Source: Elusimicrobiaceae bacterium (GTDB lineage Bacteria > Elusimicrobiota > Elusimicrobia > Elusimicrobiales > Elusimicrobiaceae). Taken from it: 64,000 nt of DNA. How positions within the stretch are numbered: position 1 is the stretch's first letter; the number at the start of each line of letters is the position of its first letter. The translations under genes and the position numbers were made by a program. Of the stretch, positions 24,706-34,486 are shown piece after piece. The stretch is taken from positions 1 to 64,000 of the forward strand of contig JAFXVA010000013.1 of the NCBI GenBank assembly GCA_017534965.1, read 5' to 3'. Below the pieces are notes generated by a model. It was not told where the DNA came from, made no database searches, and saw nothing but the letters and a program-made list of their open reading frames with translations.

Positions 24706-25881
24706 TTAGAAATAAATATCTAAAGCATCAATTTTTTTATTTTCGTGAGTATAAATTCTTAAAGAAAGTTTTCTATCCACAATTTTTATGTGGGCAAAAT
24801 GCGGTGTTGCATAATATTTGCTTGTCCACGCATTAGAGTAAGAAGCCGGTTCAAAAGAACGGCCTGCTCCGCCGATAGTAACATAAATCGGGCCTGCTTT
24901 ACTTGGCTCAGCTGAACGAATAGGTTTTGTCCTTTCATAAGCGCCCTGATGCCCTTGTAAAACCAAATTAACTCTATAGGTTTCAAATAAAGGGGCTAGT
25001 AATTCGCTTAGTCTATCTTCGCTTGCACCGCTGGAATATACAGGATGGTGTAAAACAACAATTTTCCATTTATCTGCCCCGGCTGTAGCAAGAGTATTTT
25101 TTAGCCAAGCATATTGCGGACTTTCTTTATCAAGTTTAGGGGCATTTATTGCGTCATATAAATTGTTTGTATCAAGAACTATTATGCGGGCATTTGCGCT
25201 ATCATAATAATAATAGTTAGGTGTGCCTTTGCTCCAAGGCATTGTATTTATTATGCGGTAATTAGCGTTTAAAAAGCCTTTGCTTTCAGGGTCTGTTCTA
25301 TCTGGGCCATATTCATCTTGCCCAAGGGCAGCTATATAGGGCGTTTTTTTAAGCACTTCTTTAAAAGGTTCAAAAAAGTCTTTATAAGCATTAGTTAAAA
25401 GCCCTTCTGTAGCAATATTCCCGGTATGAATTAATAAATCTGCATTATGGCCAAGCATACTTTGGGCTAGTTGTTTTTTTATTTGTCCTGCATTATTATT
25501 GGGGTCCGAGGTATTACCTAATACAAGAAGACTTAATTCTTTTCTTTCTGCGCTATAGGCCGTTGTAAAAGTGCCACTTTGCGGTTCTTGCACGCCGGTC
25601 CCTTTATTGTTTTCCACGTAAACTTTATAACAAAATTGAGTATTAGGTATAAGCCCATGTAAATTAATTGCATGGTTCCTTTGTCTTGGGCTATTAGTCA
25701 TTATTAAGGAGCAATTATCTTTTGGGCCATATTCTATCCACGCGGGGGAAGGCTCATCTGTAGAAAAGCGCATAACCACTGTTGTCAGTTCTGTATCTTG
25801 AATATAAGGGCCGCGCACAATTTGTGCGCTATTAAGGGAAATTGTAAGACAAATAAAAATAAAAAATAAAAGTTTCTTCAT
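24706..25881 (-). CDS. Secreted purple-acid-phosphatase-like metallophosphoesterase
   Basis: A 391-residue protein with a signal peptide ([20 protein letters not shown]). The ATG at 25881 is preferred over a TTG 45 bases upstream because it begins the signal peptide. An N-terminal fibronectin-III-like domain (about 20-115, [18 protein letters not shown]) is followed by a calcineurin-like phosphoesterase domain with LLIHTGNIA in the metal-site region where GD is usual, [10 protein letters not shown] and [11 protein letters not shown]. The first metal motif appears altered ([10 protein letters not shown] instead of a DxH box), so activity is uncertain. The expected site is the periplasm or outside the cell. 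A terminator separates it from the upstream barrel gene. Confidence 0.82.
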   Translation of the reverse strand: MKKLLFFIFICLTISLNSAQIVRGPYIQDTELTTVVMRFSTDEPSPAWIEYGPKDNCSLIMTNSPRQRNHAINLHGLIPNTQFCYKVYVENNKGTGVQEPQSGTFTTAYSAERKELSLLVLGNTSDPNNNAGQIKKQLAQSMLGHNADLLIHTGNIATEGLLTNAYKDFFEPFKEVLKKTPYIAALGQDEYGPDRTDPESKGFLNANYRIINTMPWSKGTPNYYYYDSANARIIVLDTNNLYDAINAPKLDKESPQYAWLKNTLATAGADKWKIVVLHHPVYSSGASEDRLSELLAPLFETYRVNLVLQGHQGAYERTKPIRSAEPSKAGPIYVTIGGAGRSFEPASYSNAWTSKYYATPHFAHIKIVDRKLSLRIYTHENKKIDALDIYF

Positions 25882-25900
25882 ATACTTAAATTTTACTAAA

Positions 25901-25936
25901 AACAAGGCCTTTGCGCTATTTGGCAAAGGCCTTTTG
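25901..25936 (-). terminator. Intrinsic terminator downstream of the 25953-26702 gene
   Basis: An 11-bp perfect stem AAGGCCTTTGC (25904-25914) with GCAAAGGCCTT (25923-25933); on the minus strand it runs into GTTTTTAG. It overlaps the upstream region of the phosphoesterase gene. Confidence 0.8.
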
Positions 25937-25952
25937 TTTGATTTCTAAGAAA

Positions 25953-26702
25953 CTAGAAAGTATATCTTAAAGTAATACCGAATTGAACGGTAGAGGGCAC
26001 ATCATCGCTATGGGATTCTGCAGACCAGAAAGGAACTAAAGCAAGATTATCTTGTAAGAGTCTTGCATAATCAAATCTGATACCATAACCGGTATAGTCA
26101 TCTCCTGCGGAATAGTGTTTTAAGAAAATACCGCCGTCAAAAGAGTTCAAGTCATCTAAGTAATATTTTGCATTACCGGAAAGGTAAATAACATTGCTGG
26201 ATTTTGTGAATTTTGTGCTACCGATTAAATCAACACCGGCTTCTGCCCATAAAACAAAATCTTTAGCTAATTCTTTGGAGCCGACCATAGCAGAAAAGCC
26301 AAAATCGGTAGAACCTTTAGCCACACCGTCATCGCCGTTTAACGGGGAATCAAAAATCTCAGGGCTGAGATAGGCTTTTAAATCAACGATAATACCATTA
26401 GAGGTTTTTGCTTCATCTGCAATTCTATATCTTGCATAGATGGTGGGGTCTTCTAAACCGCTGTCGCCGTGTTTAATTTTAGCCCAGCCAAGGCCTGCAC
26501 CAATAGATAATTCATCCATAATACCATAGGTTACAACTTCTCTGATACCATATGCTCTGGCATTGCCACTATTTTGTTTAAGAACGCTAGTGTCAGAGAT
26601 AAAACCTCCCTTTTTAGGCATATAAAAGGGGTCTGTAATATTTAATGCATAAACTTGCGCAACTAAAAAGAGGGCAAGAGTTCCTAAAATAACTTTTTTC
26701 AT
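25953..26702 (-). CDS. Small outer-membrane beta-barrel protein
   Basis: A 249-residue protein with a signal peptide (about 1-19, ending VYA) and repeated amphipathic strands such as SIGAGLGWAKI, NGIIVDLKAYLS and STVQFGITLRYTF, ending in the C-terminal Phe required by the BAM machinery. There are no helices after the signal. It resembles transporter-like or OmpW-sized barrels without a clear family. An AGGA site precedes the ATG. It is divergent from the MscS-type channel gene and is followed by its own terminator. Function unknown beyond outer-membrane location. Confidence 0.8.
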   Translation of the reverse strand: MKKVILGTLALFLVAQVYALNITDPFYMPKKGGFISDTSVLKQNSGNARAYGIREVVTYGIMDELSIGAGLGWAKIKHGDSGLEDPTIYARYRIADEAKTSNGIIVDLKAYLSPEIFDSPLNGDDGVAKGSTDFGFSAMVGSKELAKDFVLWAEAGVDLIGSTKFTKSSNVIYLSGNAKYYLDDLNSFDGGIFLKHYSAGDDYTGYGIRFDYARLLQDNLALVPFWSAESHSDDVPSTVQFGITLRYTF

Positions 26703-26766
26703 TTTAAAAAGTCCTCCATAATTTATACAATATGTATATAAATATCATAGCATAAAAGGAGAATTT

Positions 26767-27969
26767 ATGTCAGGTGAGTTTTTAAAAAATTTTATAACTA
26801 TTGAAAGTGAATTAACAAGATATATTATAGGTGTCGGCGTAGTAATATTGATTGTTATTGCGTTAAAATATATTTCCCGCACTTTGCAATGGCTTACAGA
26901 AAAATTTTTAAACAAAAAACAACTTATCGGCAGAGGTTGGGTTAGTTTAATTATTAAACATAAAGTTTTAGATCATTTGTTTTTTGCTATCGGACTTTGT
27001 GTTTTAGTCGGCGTTAACGAAGTTTTTTTAAGTTCGGCTTATCCAAAATTTACCACTTTTATTTTAAGGATTTTAAATATCATTATAGTTGCCAAATTTA
27101 CTTTACTTGTAACAGCTTGTTTAAGTGTCTTAGGTGATAAATATTCTCGCTCGGTTAAAATCCCTGTTAAAGGTATTGTGCAGGCAATTCAGGTTATTTG
27201 TTGGCTTGTATCTGTTATTTTAATGGTGTCTATTATTGTTAACAAGGAGCCTGTTTATCTACTCGGTGGTTTAACGGCTTTATCTGCAATTCTGCTTTTG
27301 ATTTTTAAAGATTCAATTTTGGGCCTTGTTTCCGGTTTTCAACTTTCCTTAAATGATTTAGTGCGCGTTGGCGATTGGATAGTTATTCCCGGTCAAGGGG
27401 CAGACGGAGAAGTTGTTGATATTTTGCTTTCCACCGTCAGAGTTAAAAATTGGGATAATACTATCGTCAATGTGCCGGCTTATGATCTTGTTTCCCACTC
27501 CTTTACAAACTGGCGTGGCATGAGCGAATCGGGGGCAAGAAGAATAAAAAGAGCAATCAATATTGATATTCACTCAATTAGATTTTTAACCCCTGAAGAA
27601 ATTGAAAAATTAAAAAGTGTTTCTTTATTAAAAGACTATTTGGCAAAAAAAGAAAAAGAACTTGCCGATTATAATAAAAAAGTTGAACACCGCGAAAATA
27701 TTTATAATACAAGACGTTTAACCAATATTGGTACTTTTAGGGCTTATTGCCAAGAGTATTTAAGACATAATAAAAAAATCACTCAAGATTTTACCTGTAT
27801 GGTGCGCCAATTAGAGCCGACTTCAGAAGGTTTGCCTCTAGAAATTTACGCATTTTCCAGTGATACAAATTGGGTCGCTTACGAAGGTATCCAAGCAGAT
27901 ATTTTTGATCATCTTTTGTCTATAATTTCAGTTTTTGATTTGAAAGTTTACGAAAGATATACTCTTTAA
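26767..27969 (+). CDS. MscS-family mechanosensitive channel (YbdG-like)
   Basis: A 400-residue protein with about five transmembrane helices in the first 185 residues, then the MscS beta-domain: GLVSGFQLSLNDLVRVGDWIVIPGQGADGEV, followed by STVRVKNWDNTIVNVPAY. A larger cytoplasmic C-terminal domain than in MscS (about 160 residues) matches the YbdG branch. Such channels open under membrane tension to release solutes. The stop is four bases before the nuclease gene, which suggests a two-gene operon, with a shared terminator at 28523. AGGAG precedes the ATG. Confidence 0.9.
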   Translation: MSGEFLKNFITIESELTRYIIGVGVVILIVIALKYISRTLQWLTEKFLNKKQLIGRGWVSLIIKHKVLDHLFFAIGLCVLVGVNEVFLSSAYPKFTTFILRILNIIIVAKFTLLVTACLSVLGDKYSRSVKIPVKGIVQAIQVICWLVSVILMVSIIVNKEPVYLLGGLTALSAILLLIFKDSILGLVSGFQLSLNDLVRVGDWIVIPGQGADGEVVDILLSTVRVKNWDNTIVNVPAYDLVSHSFTNWRGMSESGARRIKRAINIDIHSIRFLTPEEIEKLKSVSLLKDYLAKKEKELADYNKKVEHRENIYNTRRLTNIGTFRAYCQEYLRHNKKITQDFTCMVRQLEPTSEGLPLEIYAFSSDTNWVAYEGIQADIFDHLLSIISVFDLKVYERYTL

Positions 27970-27972
27970 TTT

Positions 27973-28506
27973 ATGATAAAAAAATATTTTTTGTTTAGTC
28001 TTTGCTTAATTTGTTTTTCGTTTTTAAATGCGGAAAATTTTGACGATGTAAAAGTAGTTTCCGTATATGATGGCGATACTTTTAAAGTAAACTTGCCTTG
28101 CACGCAAGATATTTTTTGCAGGGATGTTTCCGTTCGTGTTTACGGCATTGATACTCCGGAAATGAAAACCCAAAATACTTGTGAAAAAAGAAAAGCAAAA
28201 GAAGCCCAAGCTCTAACAAAAGAAATTTTATCTAAAGGGCCTGTCCTTCTTAAAAATTGTAAAAGAGATAAATATTTTCGCATACTTTGCGATGTTATCG
28301 TTTTGGGGCAAAATCAAGGTTATGATTTATCAGAGGAACTGGTAAATAATCATTTAGCCGTTAGATATTACGGAGAAACTAAGGCCGAAGTTGATTGGTG
28401 CAAGACGCCAAAGAGCCCTACAAGAAAGGAAAGTCTTTCGCAATATGTTCAAGATATTCTTTCCCGCGTATTTGACGAGTTCCTTAATTATCTTAAGAAA
28501 CTCTAA
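27973..28506 (+). CDS. Secreted thermonuclease-like (SNase) protein
   Basis: A 177-residue protein with a signal peptide (about 1-20) and an OB-fold staphylococcal-nuclease domain: VVSVYDGDTFKVNL, VRVYGIDTPEM (metal-binding Asp and catalytic Arg region), YFRILCDVIV and LSEELVNNHLAVRYY. The second catalytic Arg position reads KYFRILC. It has four or more cysteines (CTQDIFC, TCEKRK, NCKRDK), consistent with disulfides in an exported enzyme. It degrades DNA or RNA outside the cytoplasm, probably for nucleotide scavenging. It is tightly coupled to the channel gene. Confidence 0.9.
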   Translation: MIKKYFLFSLCLICFSFLNAENFDDVKVVSVYDGDTFKVNLPCTQDIFCRDVSVRVYGIDTPEMKTQNTCEKRKAKEAQALTKEILSKGPVLLKNCKRDKYFRILCDVIVLGQNQGYDLSEELVNNHLAVRYYGETKAEVDWCKTPKSPTRKESLSQYVQDILSRVFDEFLNYLKKL

Positions 28507-28522
28507 TTAAGTTTTCTACAAT

Positions 28523-28560
28523 AAAAAACCCCTGTTCTTTTTACGAGCAGGGGTTTTTAT
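28523..28560. terminator. Bidirectional intrinsic terminator
   Basis: AAAAACCCCTG (28524-28534) pairs with CAGGGGTTTTT (28549-28559) between convergent genes; A and T tracts serve both strands. Confidence 0.92.
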
Positions 28561-28571
28561 TTTGTATCAAA

Positions 28572-29510
28572 TTACCATTTTTTGTATTTCCAAATGGAAA
28601 TCATAGCCCAAACGGAAAGTAGGCCTAGCGCCATAACTATCCAGAAGGCATAATAATGTTGGGCAAGCGGGATTCTAACGTTCATAGAAAATGCGCTAAC
28701 AACAAAAGTCGGCACCATAATACCGATAGTGATATTGTTTAAACGTTTAATAAGCCAGTTTAAGTTGTTATTTACGATAGAAGCTCTTGCATCCATAAGG
28801 CCGGCTAAAATATCAGAATAAATTTCCGCTTGTTTTTGTGATTGGGTGTTTTCAACGATAATATCGTCTAAAGTTTCTCTGCTTGCTTCATCAAAGCCAA
28901 GGCGAGTGGAGAAGTTTCTTAATTTTTCAAAAGCAAAACCATTTGCGGTAATTGCGCTGATATAATACACTAAACTTTTTTCAAGACTAAATAAATTAAG
29001 CAAATATTTATTATCAAGAGATTCTGCCATTTTCTTTTCAATTTCTTCGGAAATCATATTGATAACGCGCAAGTGTTCAAGATAATGGGCAATAGCGTTA
29101 TAAATAATTTTTAAGAAAACATCTTGTATGGAAGAAATATTGTTAAATCTTTTACCTATAAACAGCGGTATATCTTCCGTCATAACAATAACGAGTTTAT
29201 CTTTAAACATAAATAAACCCATGGAAGCAACTTTAAAAACAAGTTGATCCTTGCCTGAATAATTGCGCGGTCTATTTAAAATTAAAGCGGTGTGGTTTGG
29301 CTCTTGTTCCACACGGGGCAATTCTTCCGGATCCATCGCGGAAGCAAGCGTATGCTCGTCAATTTTTAATTCGTTAATTAAATATTGTTGTTCTGCGGTA
29401 GTTGGGTCCACAAAAAGCAAAACATCGCAAGCATTTGCGCTGGTGTTTTCATCTTCCACAATTTTATTATCTTTTAATATATAAGTTTTTTGCACAACAA
29501 AAATCTCCAA
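28572..29510 (-). CDS. corA: CorA-family divalent cation transporter
   Basis: A 312-residue protein with the large N-terminal cytoplasmic domain and the two C-terminal helices of CorA (about 250-270 and 283-305), ending in a basic KYKKW tail. The signature loop after the first helix reads SAFSMNVRIPL, so the first residue of the usual GMN motif is Ser. Family members carry Mg2+, Co2+ or Ni2+ through a pentameric pore, and GMN forms the selectivity ring. The protein is otherwise full length. It is a single gene between terminators. Confidence 0.88.
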   Translation of the reverse strand: MEIFVVQKTYILKDNKIVEDENTSANACDVLLFVDPTTAEQQYLINELKIDEHTLASAMDPEELPRVEQEPNHTALILNRPRNYSGKDQLVFKVASMGLFMFKDKLVIVMTEDIPLFIGKRFNNISSIQDVFLKIIYNAIAHYLEHLRVINMISEEIEKKMAESLDNKYLLNLFSLEKSLVYYISAITANGFAFEKLRNFSTRLGFDEASRETLDDIIVENTQSQKQAEIYSDILAGLMDARASIVNNNLNWLIKRLNNITIGIMVPTFVVSAFSMNVRIPLAQHYYAFWIVMALGLLSVWAMISIWKYKKW

Positions 29511-29590
29511 AAAAGTCTTATTAAATTAAAACGAAATAATATCTAAATAAAGGATAGCATTTTTAGCACAAAAAAAGAATATATTTTATT

Positions 29591-31030
29591 TTATGCTTTA
29601 GATAATCTTTCCCAAAATTCTTCTACACTTTGCACTCTTTCGACGGGATCTTCTTTTAAACAACGTTCAATTAAAGCATCAACAGCGGGGGGGATATCCG
29701 GCAATAATTTTGAAAGGGGAACAATTTTTTTAGTTTCCACATCAAAGCCATCAACAGACCAAGGCACCTGTCCGCAGAGGGTTTCATATAAACAAACCGC
29801 AAGGGAGTAAATATCCGATTGTTTTGACATAATACCTTGTTGTTGTTCGGGCGACATATATGCCGGTGTTCCAGCCAAGTTTTTTGCTTCTTTTTTACTT
29901 CCGCCGGCTAATTTTTTAGCAACGCCAAAATCCATAACTTTGGCGATACCGCTATCGGCAATCATAATATTACCGGGCTTTAAATCGCAATGAACTACAT
30001 CTTGTTTATGAGCGTAAGCAAGGCCTTTACAGACGGAAGAAAAAATATCTTTTGCCTGTTCTAAAGTCAAATTATTATCAATATCAAGGCGTGTTTCCAA
30101 GGTTTGTCCGTCAACATATTCAAAGACAAGATATAAACTATTTGCTGTTTCAATGACGGTATAAATTTCCACAATATAAGGGTTGCGTAACATTGCAACC
30201 ATGCGGGCTTCGGACAAAAATTGTTCTCTTATATAATCGTTTTTTAAAAGTTCCGGGCGTATTCTTTTTACGGCGACTCTTCTTTTTAAAACATTATCAT
30301 AGGCCTCGTAAACTTTACCCATACCGCCTTCACCTATCTGACGGATAAAGTTATATTTTTCTTTAATATTTATACCTTGGTATGCTGTTCCTTTTTTATC
30401 TTTTAAGGAATATATTGCTTTGAAATGTAAGATTAGTAAAAATCCAATTAAAGCTAGCACGCATATTAAATAAGGCACAAACCAAGAAGGAAGTCTTTTT
30501 TGATTTCTTGCCTGATATTTTTTCTTTACAATTTGGGTGTCATAATTATCAATTAAATTTTTTAAATCTTGGGCGAATAAATAATTCGGATTTAAGTTTA
30601 AAGCAGTTTCAATATCTTCTGTCGCTCTTAAAGTATCGCCATTTTTATAATAACAACTTGCGCGCACTGCATAGGCCTGAGCATCTGATGGTTGCCTTGC
30701 TATTGCTTGAGTGGCATAATAAATTGCATTTTTACAATCACTTTGTTTTTCATAACTTAAAGCAAGCAAGCGTTCCACTCTTGAATCTTTAACATCTTGG
30801 GCAATTAGTTTTTTTGTTTCTTCTTGAACAAAAGCATAATCTTCTGCTTTAACGGCTTGGTTAAGTTCTTCAATCTTTCTGTTTAAATCAGTAATTTTTT
30901 TAGCTTCTTCTTGCAAGGATAATTGCTTTTGGGCGGATCCATAAGGGCCTTCCACAATAATTGCATTATTTTGGGCAAAAAGCGGTAAAGTAAGTAAAGT
31001 AAATAAGATAAAAATTTTGGTGATTCTCAT
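29591..31030 (-). CDS. Ser/Thr protein kinase with periplasmic TPR domain
   Basis: A 479-residue protein with a signal-like N-terminus (MRITKIFILFTLLTLPLFAQ), a TPR region (about 55-165), one transmembrane helix (about 186-206) and a C-terminal Hanks-type kinase domain: GEGGMGKVYEA, the VK lysine in RVAVKRIRP, catalytic HCDLKPGN, metal-binding DFGVAKK, and GTPAYMSPEQ. The predicted topology puts the TPRs in the periplasm and the kinase inside, the reverse order of the usual PASTA kinases. It probably relays an envelope signal. All catalytic residues are present. Confidence 0.92.
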   Translation of the reverse strand: MRITKIFILFTLLTLPLFAQNNAIIVEGPYGSAQKQLSLQEEAKKITDLNRKIEELNQAVKAEDYAFVQEETKKLIAQDVKDSRVERLLALSYEKQSDCKNAIYYATQAIARQPSDAQAYAVRASCYYKNGDTLRATEDIETALNLNPNYLFAQDLKNLIDNYDTQIVKKKYQARNQKRLPSWFVPYLICVLALIGFLLILHFKAIYSLKDKKGTAYQGINIKEKYNFIRQIGEGGMGKVYEAYDNVLKRRVAVKRIRPELLKNDYIREQFLSEARMVAMLRNPYIVEIYTVIETANSLYLVFEYVDGQTLETRLDIDNNLTLEQAKDIFSSVCKGLAYAHKQDVVHCDLKPGNIMIADSGIAKVMDFGVAKKLAGGSKKEAKNLAGTPAYMSPEQQQGIMSKQSDIYSLAVCLYETLCGQVPWSVDGFDVETKKIVPLSKLLPDIPPAVDALIERCLKEDPVERVQSVEEFWERLSKA

Positions 31031-31072
31031 AAATATATAATATTATAAAATGTAAATGTTTACAATAGTAAA

Positions 31073-31100
31073 TAAAAAACCCCCGCAAAAGCGGGGGGTT
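31073..31100 (-). terminator. Intrinsic terminator of the FadL-type gene
   Basis: On the minus strand AACCCCCCGC-TTTT-GCGGGGGTT followed by TTTTATT, immediately after the stop of the 31120 gene. Confidence 0.9.
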
Positions 31101-31119
31101 AATCTGTTTCAATTTTAGG

Positions 31120-32370
31120 TTAGAAAGTATATCTAACTGAAAGACCAAATAAGTGGCTTTGGGAATCTTTAAAATGAACCGGTGTTGTGTGGTCAGCTGC
31201 CACACCGCTTACACCTTGAACAAATAAGATATTATAACTGAGGTCTAAAAGAACATTTTTGCCTAAATCAAAACCTGCACCGACACCTACGATATATCTA
31301 TCATCAGCGGGGAGCATAACATCTAAGAATTGTTGATTTAAAGGTGATTTATCAAAGATGAAGCTACCGCGTAATTTAGTTATATCATTTAAAGTATATT
31401 CAGCACCGATACCGATTCTGTAAGCATCTTGATATTGTTTCATATTACCTTGTGGGGTGCCGAGCATAGGTGCATATCCAGAATCTACAGGGACATTATC
31501 AAAATAAATATCAATAGATCTAAAACAGCTCCAGAAGATATTTGTCCAGTTAAATTCAAATAACCATTTATCTGTCGGTTTATAAGAAGCACCTAAAGCA
31601 AGTTGTGCGGGGAAGGTAATATCGCCCCAGAAATCACCACCTTCAGTGAATCCTAACATGTTTGTATCATATTTAAGGGGACCTCTTACATTATGGTCAT
31701 TTCTCATACGGAAGCTACCGCCAAAGTTAACCTTTTCATTTGCATTATAGAAGAAAGCAATCATCCCTGACCAAGCATAGCTATCTCCGTCTAAATTCAT
31801 ATCAGAATATGTTGTAGGAACTCCAAAACGGACTTTTTCAGTAAAGTTTAAATATTGAACTTCAAGACCGGCAGCAACGGAAAGTTTATCTGTTGCTTGG
31901 TAAGCAACTGTCGGTTGAATAGTATAAGTTACAACACCGACATGGTATAAACTTGCGCCACCTGAACCGGATAAAAGCCATCCTTTATCTGGATAATCAT
32001 TACTTAAACCAAAACGGGTAAAAGCACCCAAGCCGAGCCACCATTTTTCCCCAACTTGTTGGGTATAATATAAAGCGGGCAAAGGCCACCATTGTCTATC
32101 TGTGCTGGTTTTATGGTTTCCATATTCTACATCTTCAATTTTTGCAGTAACAAGAGTTGCGGATAATTGAACCTGTTTGCCGGGTAATTGGGTAATTAAG
32201 GCCGGGTTAAGTGCCAAAGAGGCAGGTTCTGCTTCCCCTGCTAAAACGGCACCGCCCATAGCATTGCCTCTTGCGCTGAACTCATATAAACCAAAGCCAG
32301 CGGCAAAAGCAATCTGACCGGCAAAGCAAACGGATAACACTAAAGTTGCGATTTTTGTTAGTTTTTTCAT
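31120..32370 (-). CDS. FadL/TodX-family outer-membrane transporter
   Basis: A 416-residue protein. Signal peptide ending near AGQIAFA, then the family's N-terminal hatch pattern GFGLYEFSARGNAMGGAVLA and ASLALNPA, which plugs the barrel. The remainder is a 14-strand-type barrel ending in SVRYTF. FadL proteins pass hydrophobic compounds such as fatty acids through the outer membrane. The ATG at 32370 is chosen over one 12 bases upstream because GGAGG then lies at good spacing. It has its own terminator. Confidence 0.9.
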   Translation of the reverse strand: MKKLTKIATLVLSVCFAGQIAFAAGFGLYEFSARGNAMGGAVLAGEAEPASLALNPALITQLPGKQVQLSATLVTAKIEDVEYGNHKTSTDRQWWPLPALYYTQQVGEKWWLGLGAFTRFGLSNDYPDKGWLLSGSGGASLYHVGVVTYTIQPTVAYQATDKLSVAAGLEVQYLNFTEKVRFGVPTTYSDMNLDGDSYAWSGMIAFFYNANEKVNFGGSFRMRNDHNVRGPLKYDTNMLGFTEGGDFWGDITFPAQLALGASYKPTDKWLFEFNWTNIFWSCFRSIDIYFDNVPVDSGYAPMLGTPQGNMKQYQDAYRIGIGAEYTLNDITKLRGSFIFDKSPLNQQFLDVMLPADDRYIVGVGAGFDLGKNVLLDLSYNILFVQGVSGVAADHTTPVHFKDSQSHLFGLSVRYTF

Positions 32371-32477
32371 TTTTTCCTCCATTACTTCTATACTTATATT
32401 TTATCAGTTAAAAAGTTTGGGGGGAAGAAAAAACTTTTAATAGTATTGCTTTTAAAAATATTTTTTGTTATAGCACA

Positions 32478-33356
32478 TTAGCCCCTTGGGTGTGCTAGTT
32501 TATGCTTTCTCTTCAGATCTTGGGTATTTACATGGGTATAAATTTGGGTGGTGTTTAAGCTTTCATGGCCTAGCATTTCCTGTAAGGAACGCAAATCTGC
32601 CCCACCGCTTAAGAGGTGTGTAGCAAAAGTGTGGCGCAAAAGGTGGGGGTGTAATTTGGTTGAAATACCGCTTAAACGGCCGATTTCGGCAAGGTCTTTC
32701 CAAACAATAACGCGGCTCATTTTTTTGCCGTCGCGGTTTAAAAAGAACTCATCGGAAGTGTTTTTTTTAGCAAAGTGGGCGCGCCTTAACTCAAGATAAT
32801 CTTTTAGCACACTGCATGCTTCCTTATTAATAGGCACAAATCTTTGCTTTCTGCCTTTACCAAAGGCCAGTAGCCACCTTTCTTCAAGGTTAACATTTTC
32901 AATTCTTAAATTTATAAGTTCGCTCACTCTTATACCGCTTGCATAAAGTAAATGTAAAATAGCAAGAGTTCTTTTTTCGCTAAAAGTTTTTGCTGGGAAA
33001 CTTAGCAAACGATCCATTTGCTCTTTTGTTAATTGTTTTGGCAAATGGCGGATAGTTCTTGCCGAAATTAAAAAACGCGAAGGGTCATTTTTCAAAACAC
33101 CTTCAATCATCAAAAATTTATAATAAGATTTTAGGGCTTCAAGTTTCCTTTGAGTGCTGGCAGGCGCAAGCATTAATTCTGCTTTTAAATGGTAAATATA
33201 GTTATCCAAAAACTCCGGTGTTGCCTGCATCGGTTCTGTTTTATTTTGCGCGCAATAATCAAAAAACTGCCGAATATCTCTGCCATAAGCAAGAATAGTG
33301 TTTTTTGATAATTGCCTTTCAAAAGAAAGGTGATTTAAAAAATCTTCAATTTCCAT
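32478..33356 (-). CDS. xerD: XerC/XerD-type tyrosine recombinase
   Basis: A 292-residue recombinase with an N-terminal SAM-like domain (about 1-85, FLNHLSFERQLSKNTILAYG) and a catalytic domain with Arg I in ASGIRVSELINLR, HLLRHTFATHLL, the second His in LGHESLNTTQ and the nucleophile in IYTHV. Length and sequence fit the chromosome dimer resolution enzymes acting at dif. Whether it is XerC or XerD cannot be settled here; the single-copy XerH/XerA situation is also possible. It is clearly distinct from the island integrase. It follows recA but is separated by a terminator. Confidence 0.9.
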   Translation of the reverse strand: MEIEDFLNHLSFERQLSKNTILAYGRDIRQFFDYCAQNKTEPMQATPEFLDNYIYHLKAELMLAPASTQRKLEALKSYYKFLMIEGVLKNDPSRFLISARTIRHLPKQLTKEQMDRLLSFPAKTFSEKRTLAILHLLYASGIRVSELINLRIENVNLEERWLLAFGKGRKQRFVPINKEACSVLKDYLELRRAHFAKKNTSDEFFLNRDGKKMSRVIVWKDLAEIGRLSGISTKLHPHLLRHTFATHLLSGGADLRSLQEMLGHESLNTTQIYTHVNTQDLKRKHKLAHPRG

Positions 33357-33372
33357 TTTTTCTTTTTCTTTT

Positions 33373-33409
33373 AAAAAAACAGGGCTTACAGCGCGCAGCC
33401 ATAAGCCCT
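33373..33409 (-). terminator. Intrinsic terminator of recA
   Basis: On the minus strand AGGGCTTA...TAAGCCCT (8-bp perfect, 13-base loop) followed by GTTTTTTT. Confidence 0.85.
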
Positions 33410-33428
33410 ATATATAATAAGAATATTC

Positions 33429-34472
33429 TTAGGCCGCTTTTTTAGATTTCTTTTCAGCCTTTGTAGGAAGTGAGCCTGTATTTAAGAACATTTCTTTTAA
33501 TTTGTTCTCAATTTCGTTTGCTACTTCCGGATTATCTTTTAGATATTGGCGGGCATTTTCAGCACCTTGGCCGAGTTTTTCGCCATTATAAATAAACCAG
33601 CTGCCGCTTTTTTCAATAACGCCATTATCTGCGCCCATAGAAAGTAAGCAAGCTTCTTTAGAAATACCTTCGCCGTGGAGCATAGTAAATTCGGCTTGTC
33701 TGTAAGGGGGTGCAACTTTATTTTTAACAACTTTTACTCTGACGCGTGTGCCGATAACATGTTCGCCGTTTTTAAGGTTTTCAATTTTTCTAACTTCCAA
33801 ACGAACGGAAGAATAAAACTTTAAAGCAAGACCGCCGGGGGTAGTTTCCGGGTTGCCAAACATAACGCCGATTTTTTGGCGTAGTTGGTTAATAAAGATA
33901 ATGCTTGTTTTTGTCTTAGCAAGAAGACTTGTTAATTTTCTTAAGGCTTGGCTCATTAAGCGGGCTTGAAGACCGACATGGGCATCGCCCATTTCACCTT
34001 CAATTTCTGCCTGGGGAACAAGGGCCGCAACAGAGTCAACAATAATTAAATCAGTAGCACCGGAGCGGACTAATTTTTCCGCAATTTCTAAAGCTTGTTC
34101 GCCGCTATCAGGTTGGGAAATAAATAATTCATCAATATTTACGCCAATTAATTTTGCGTAAGACGGATCTAAAGCGTGTTCTGCATCAATAAAGGCAACT
34201 GTTCCGCCTGCTTTTTGGGCTTGGGCTGCAATATGCAAACTTAAAGTTGTTTTACCGCCTGCTTCAGGGCCGTAAATTTCAATAACTCTGCCACGCGGAA
34301 TACCGCCGATACCAAGTGCTAAATCAAGGGAAAGTGCCCCTGTCGGGATACACTCAATTTTTTGTGTTGCTGCTTGGCCTAAGCGGCAAATTGCCCCTTT
34401 ACCGAAAGATTTTTCAATTTGCCCGATAGCAAGTTCAAGGGCTTTTTTCTTATCTAAATTTGTTTCTGCCAT
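33429..34472 (-). CDS. recA: Recombinase RecA
   Basis: A 347-residue protein with the RecA core: Walker [11 protein letters not shown] (GxxxxGKT kept; Ala-Gly replaces the usual Ser-Ser), the catalytic Glu in [10 protein letters not shown], Walker [11 protein letters not shown], loop L1 [21 protein letters not shown] and loop L2 [21 protein letters not shown]. It carries out strand exchange and SOS co-protease functions. A Lys-rich C-terminus replaces the acidic tail of some homologues. It is 14 bases downstream of clpC on the minus strand, an uncommon pairing, and ends with its own terminator. Confidence 0.98.
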   Translation of the reverse strand: MAETNLDKKKALELAIGQIEKSFGKGAICRLGQAATQKIECIPTGALSLDLALGIGGIPRGRVIEIYGPEAGGKTTLSLHIAAQAQKAGGTVAFIDAEHALDPSYAKLIGVNIDELFISQPDSGEQALEIAEKLVRSGATDLIIVDSVAALVPQAEIEGEMGDAHVGLQARLMSQALRKLTSLLAKTKTSIIFINQLRQKIGVMFGNPETTPGGLALKFYSSVRLEVRKIENLKNGEHVIGTRVRVKVVKNKVAPPYRQAEFTMLHGEGISKEACLLSMGADNGVIEKSGSWFIYNGEKLGQGAENARQYLKDNPEVANEIENKLKEMFLNTGSLPTKAEKKSKKAA

Positions 34473-34486
34473 ATTTTTACTTCCTC

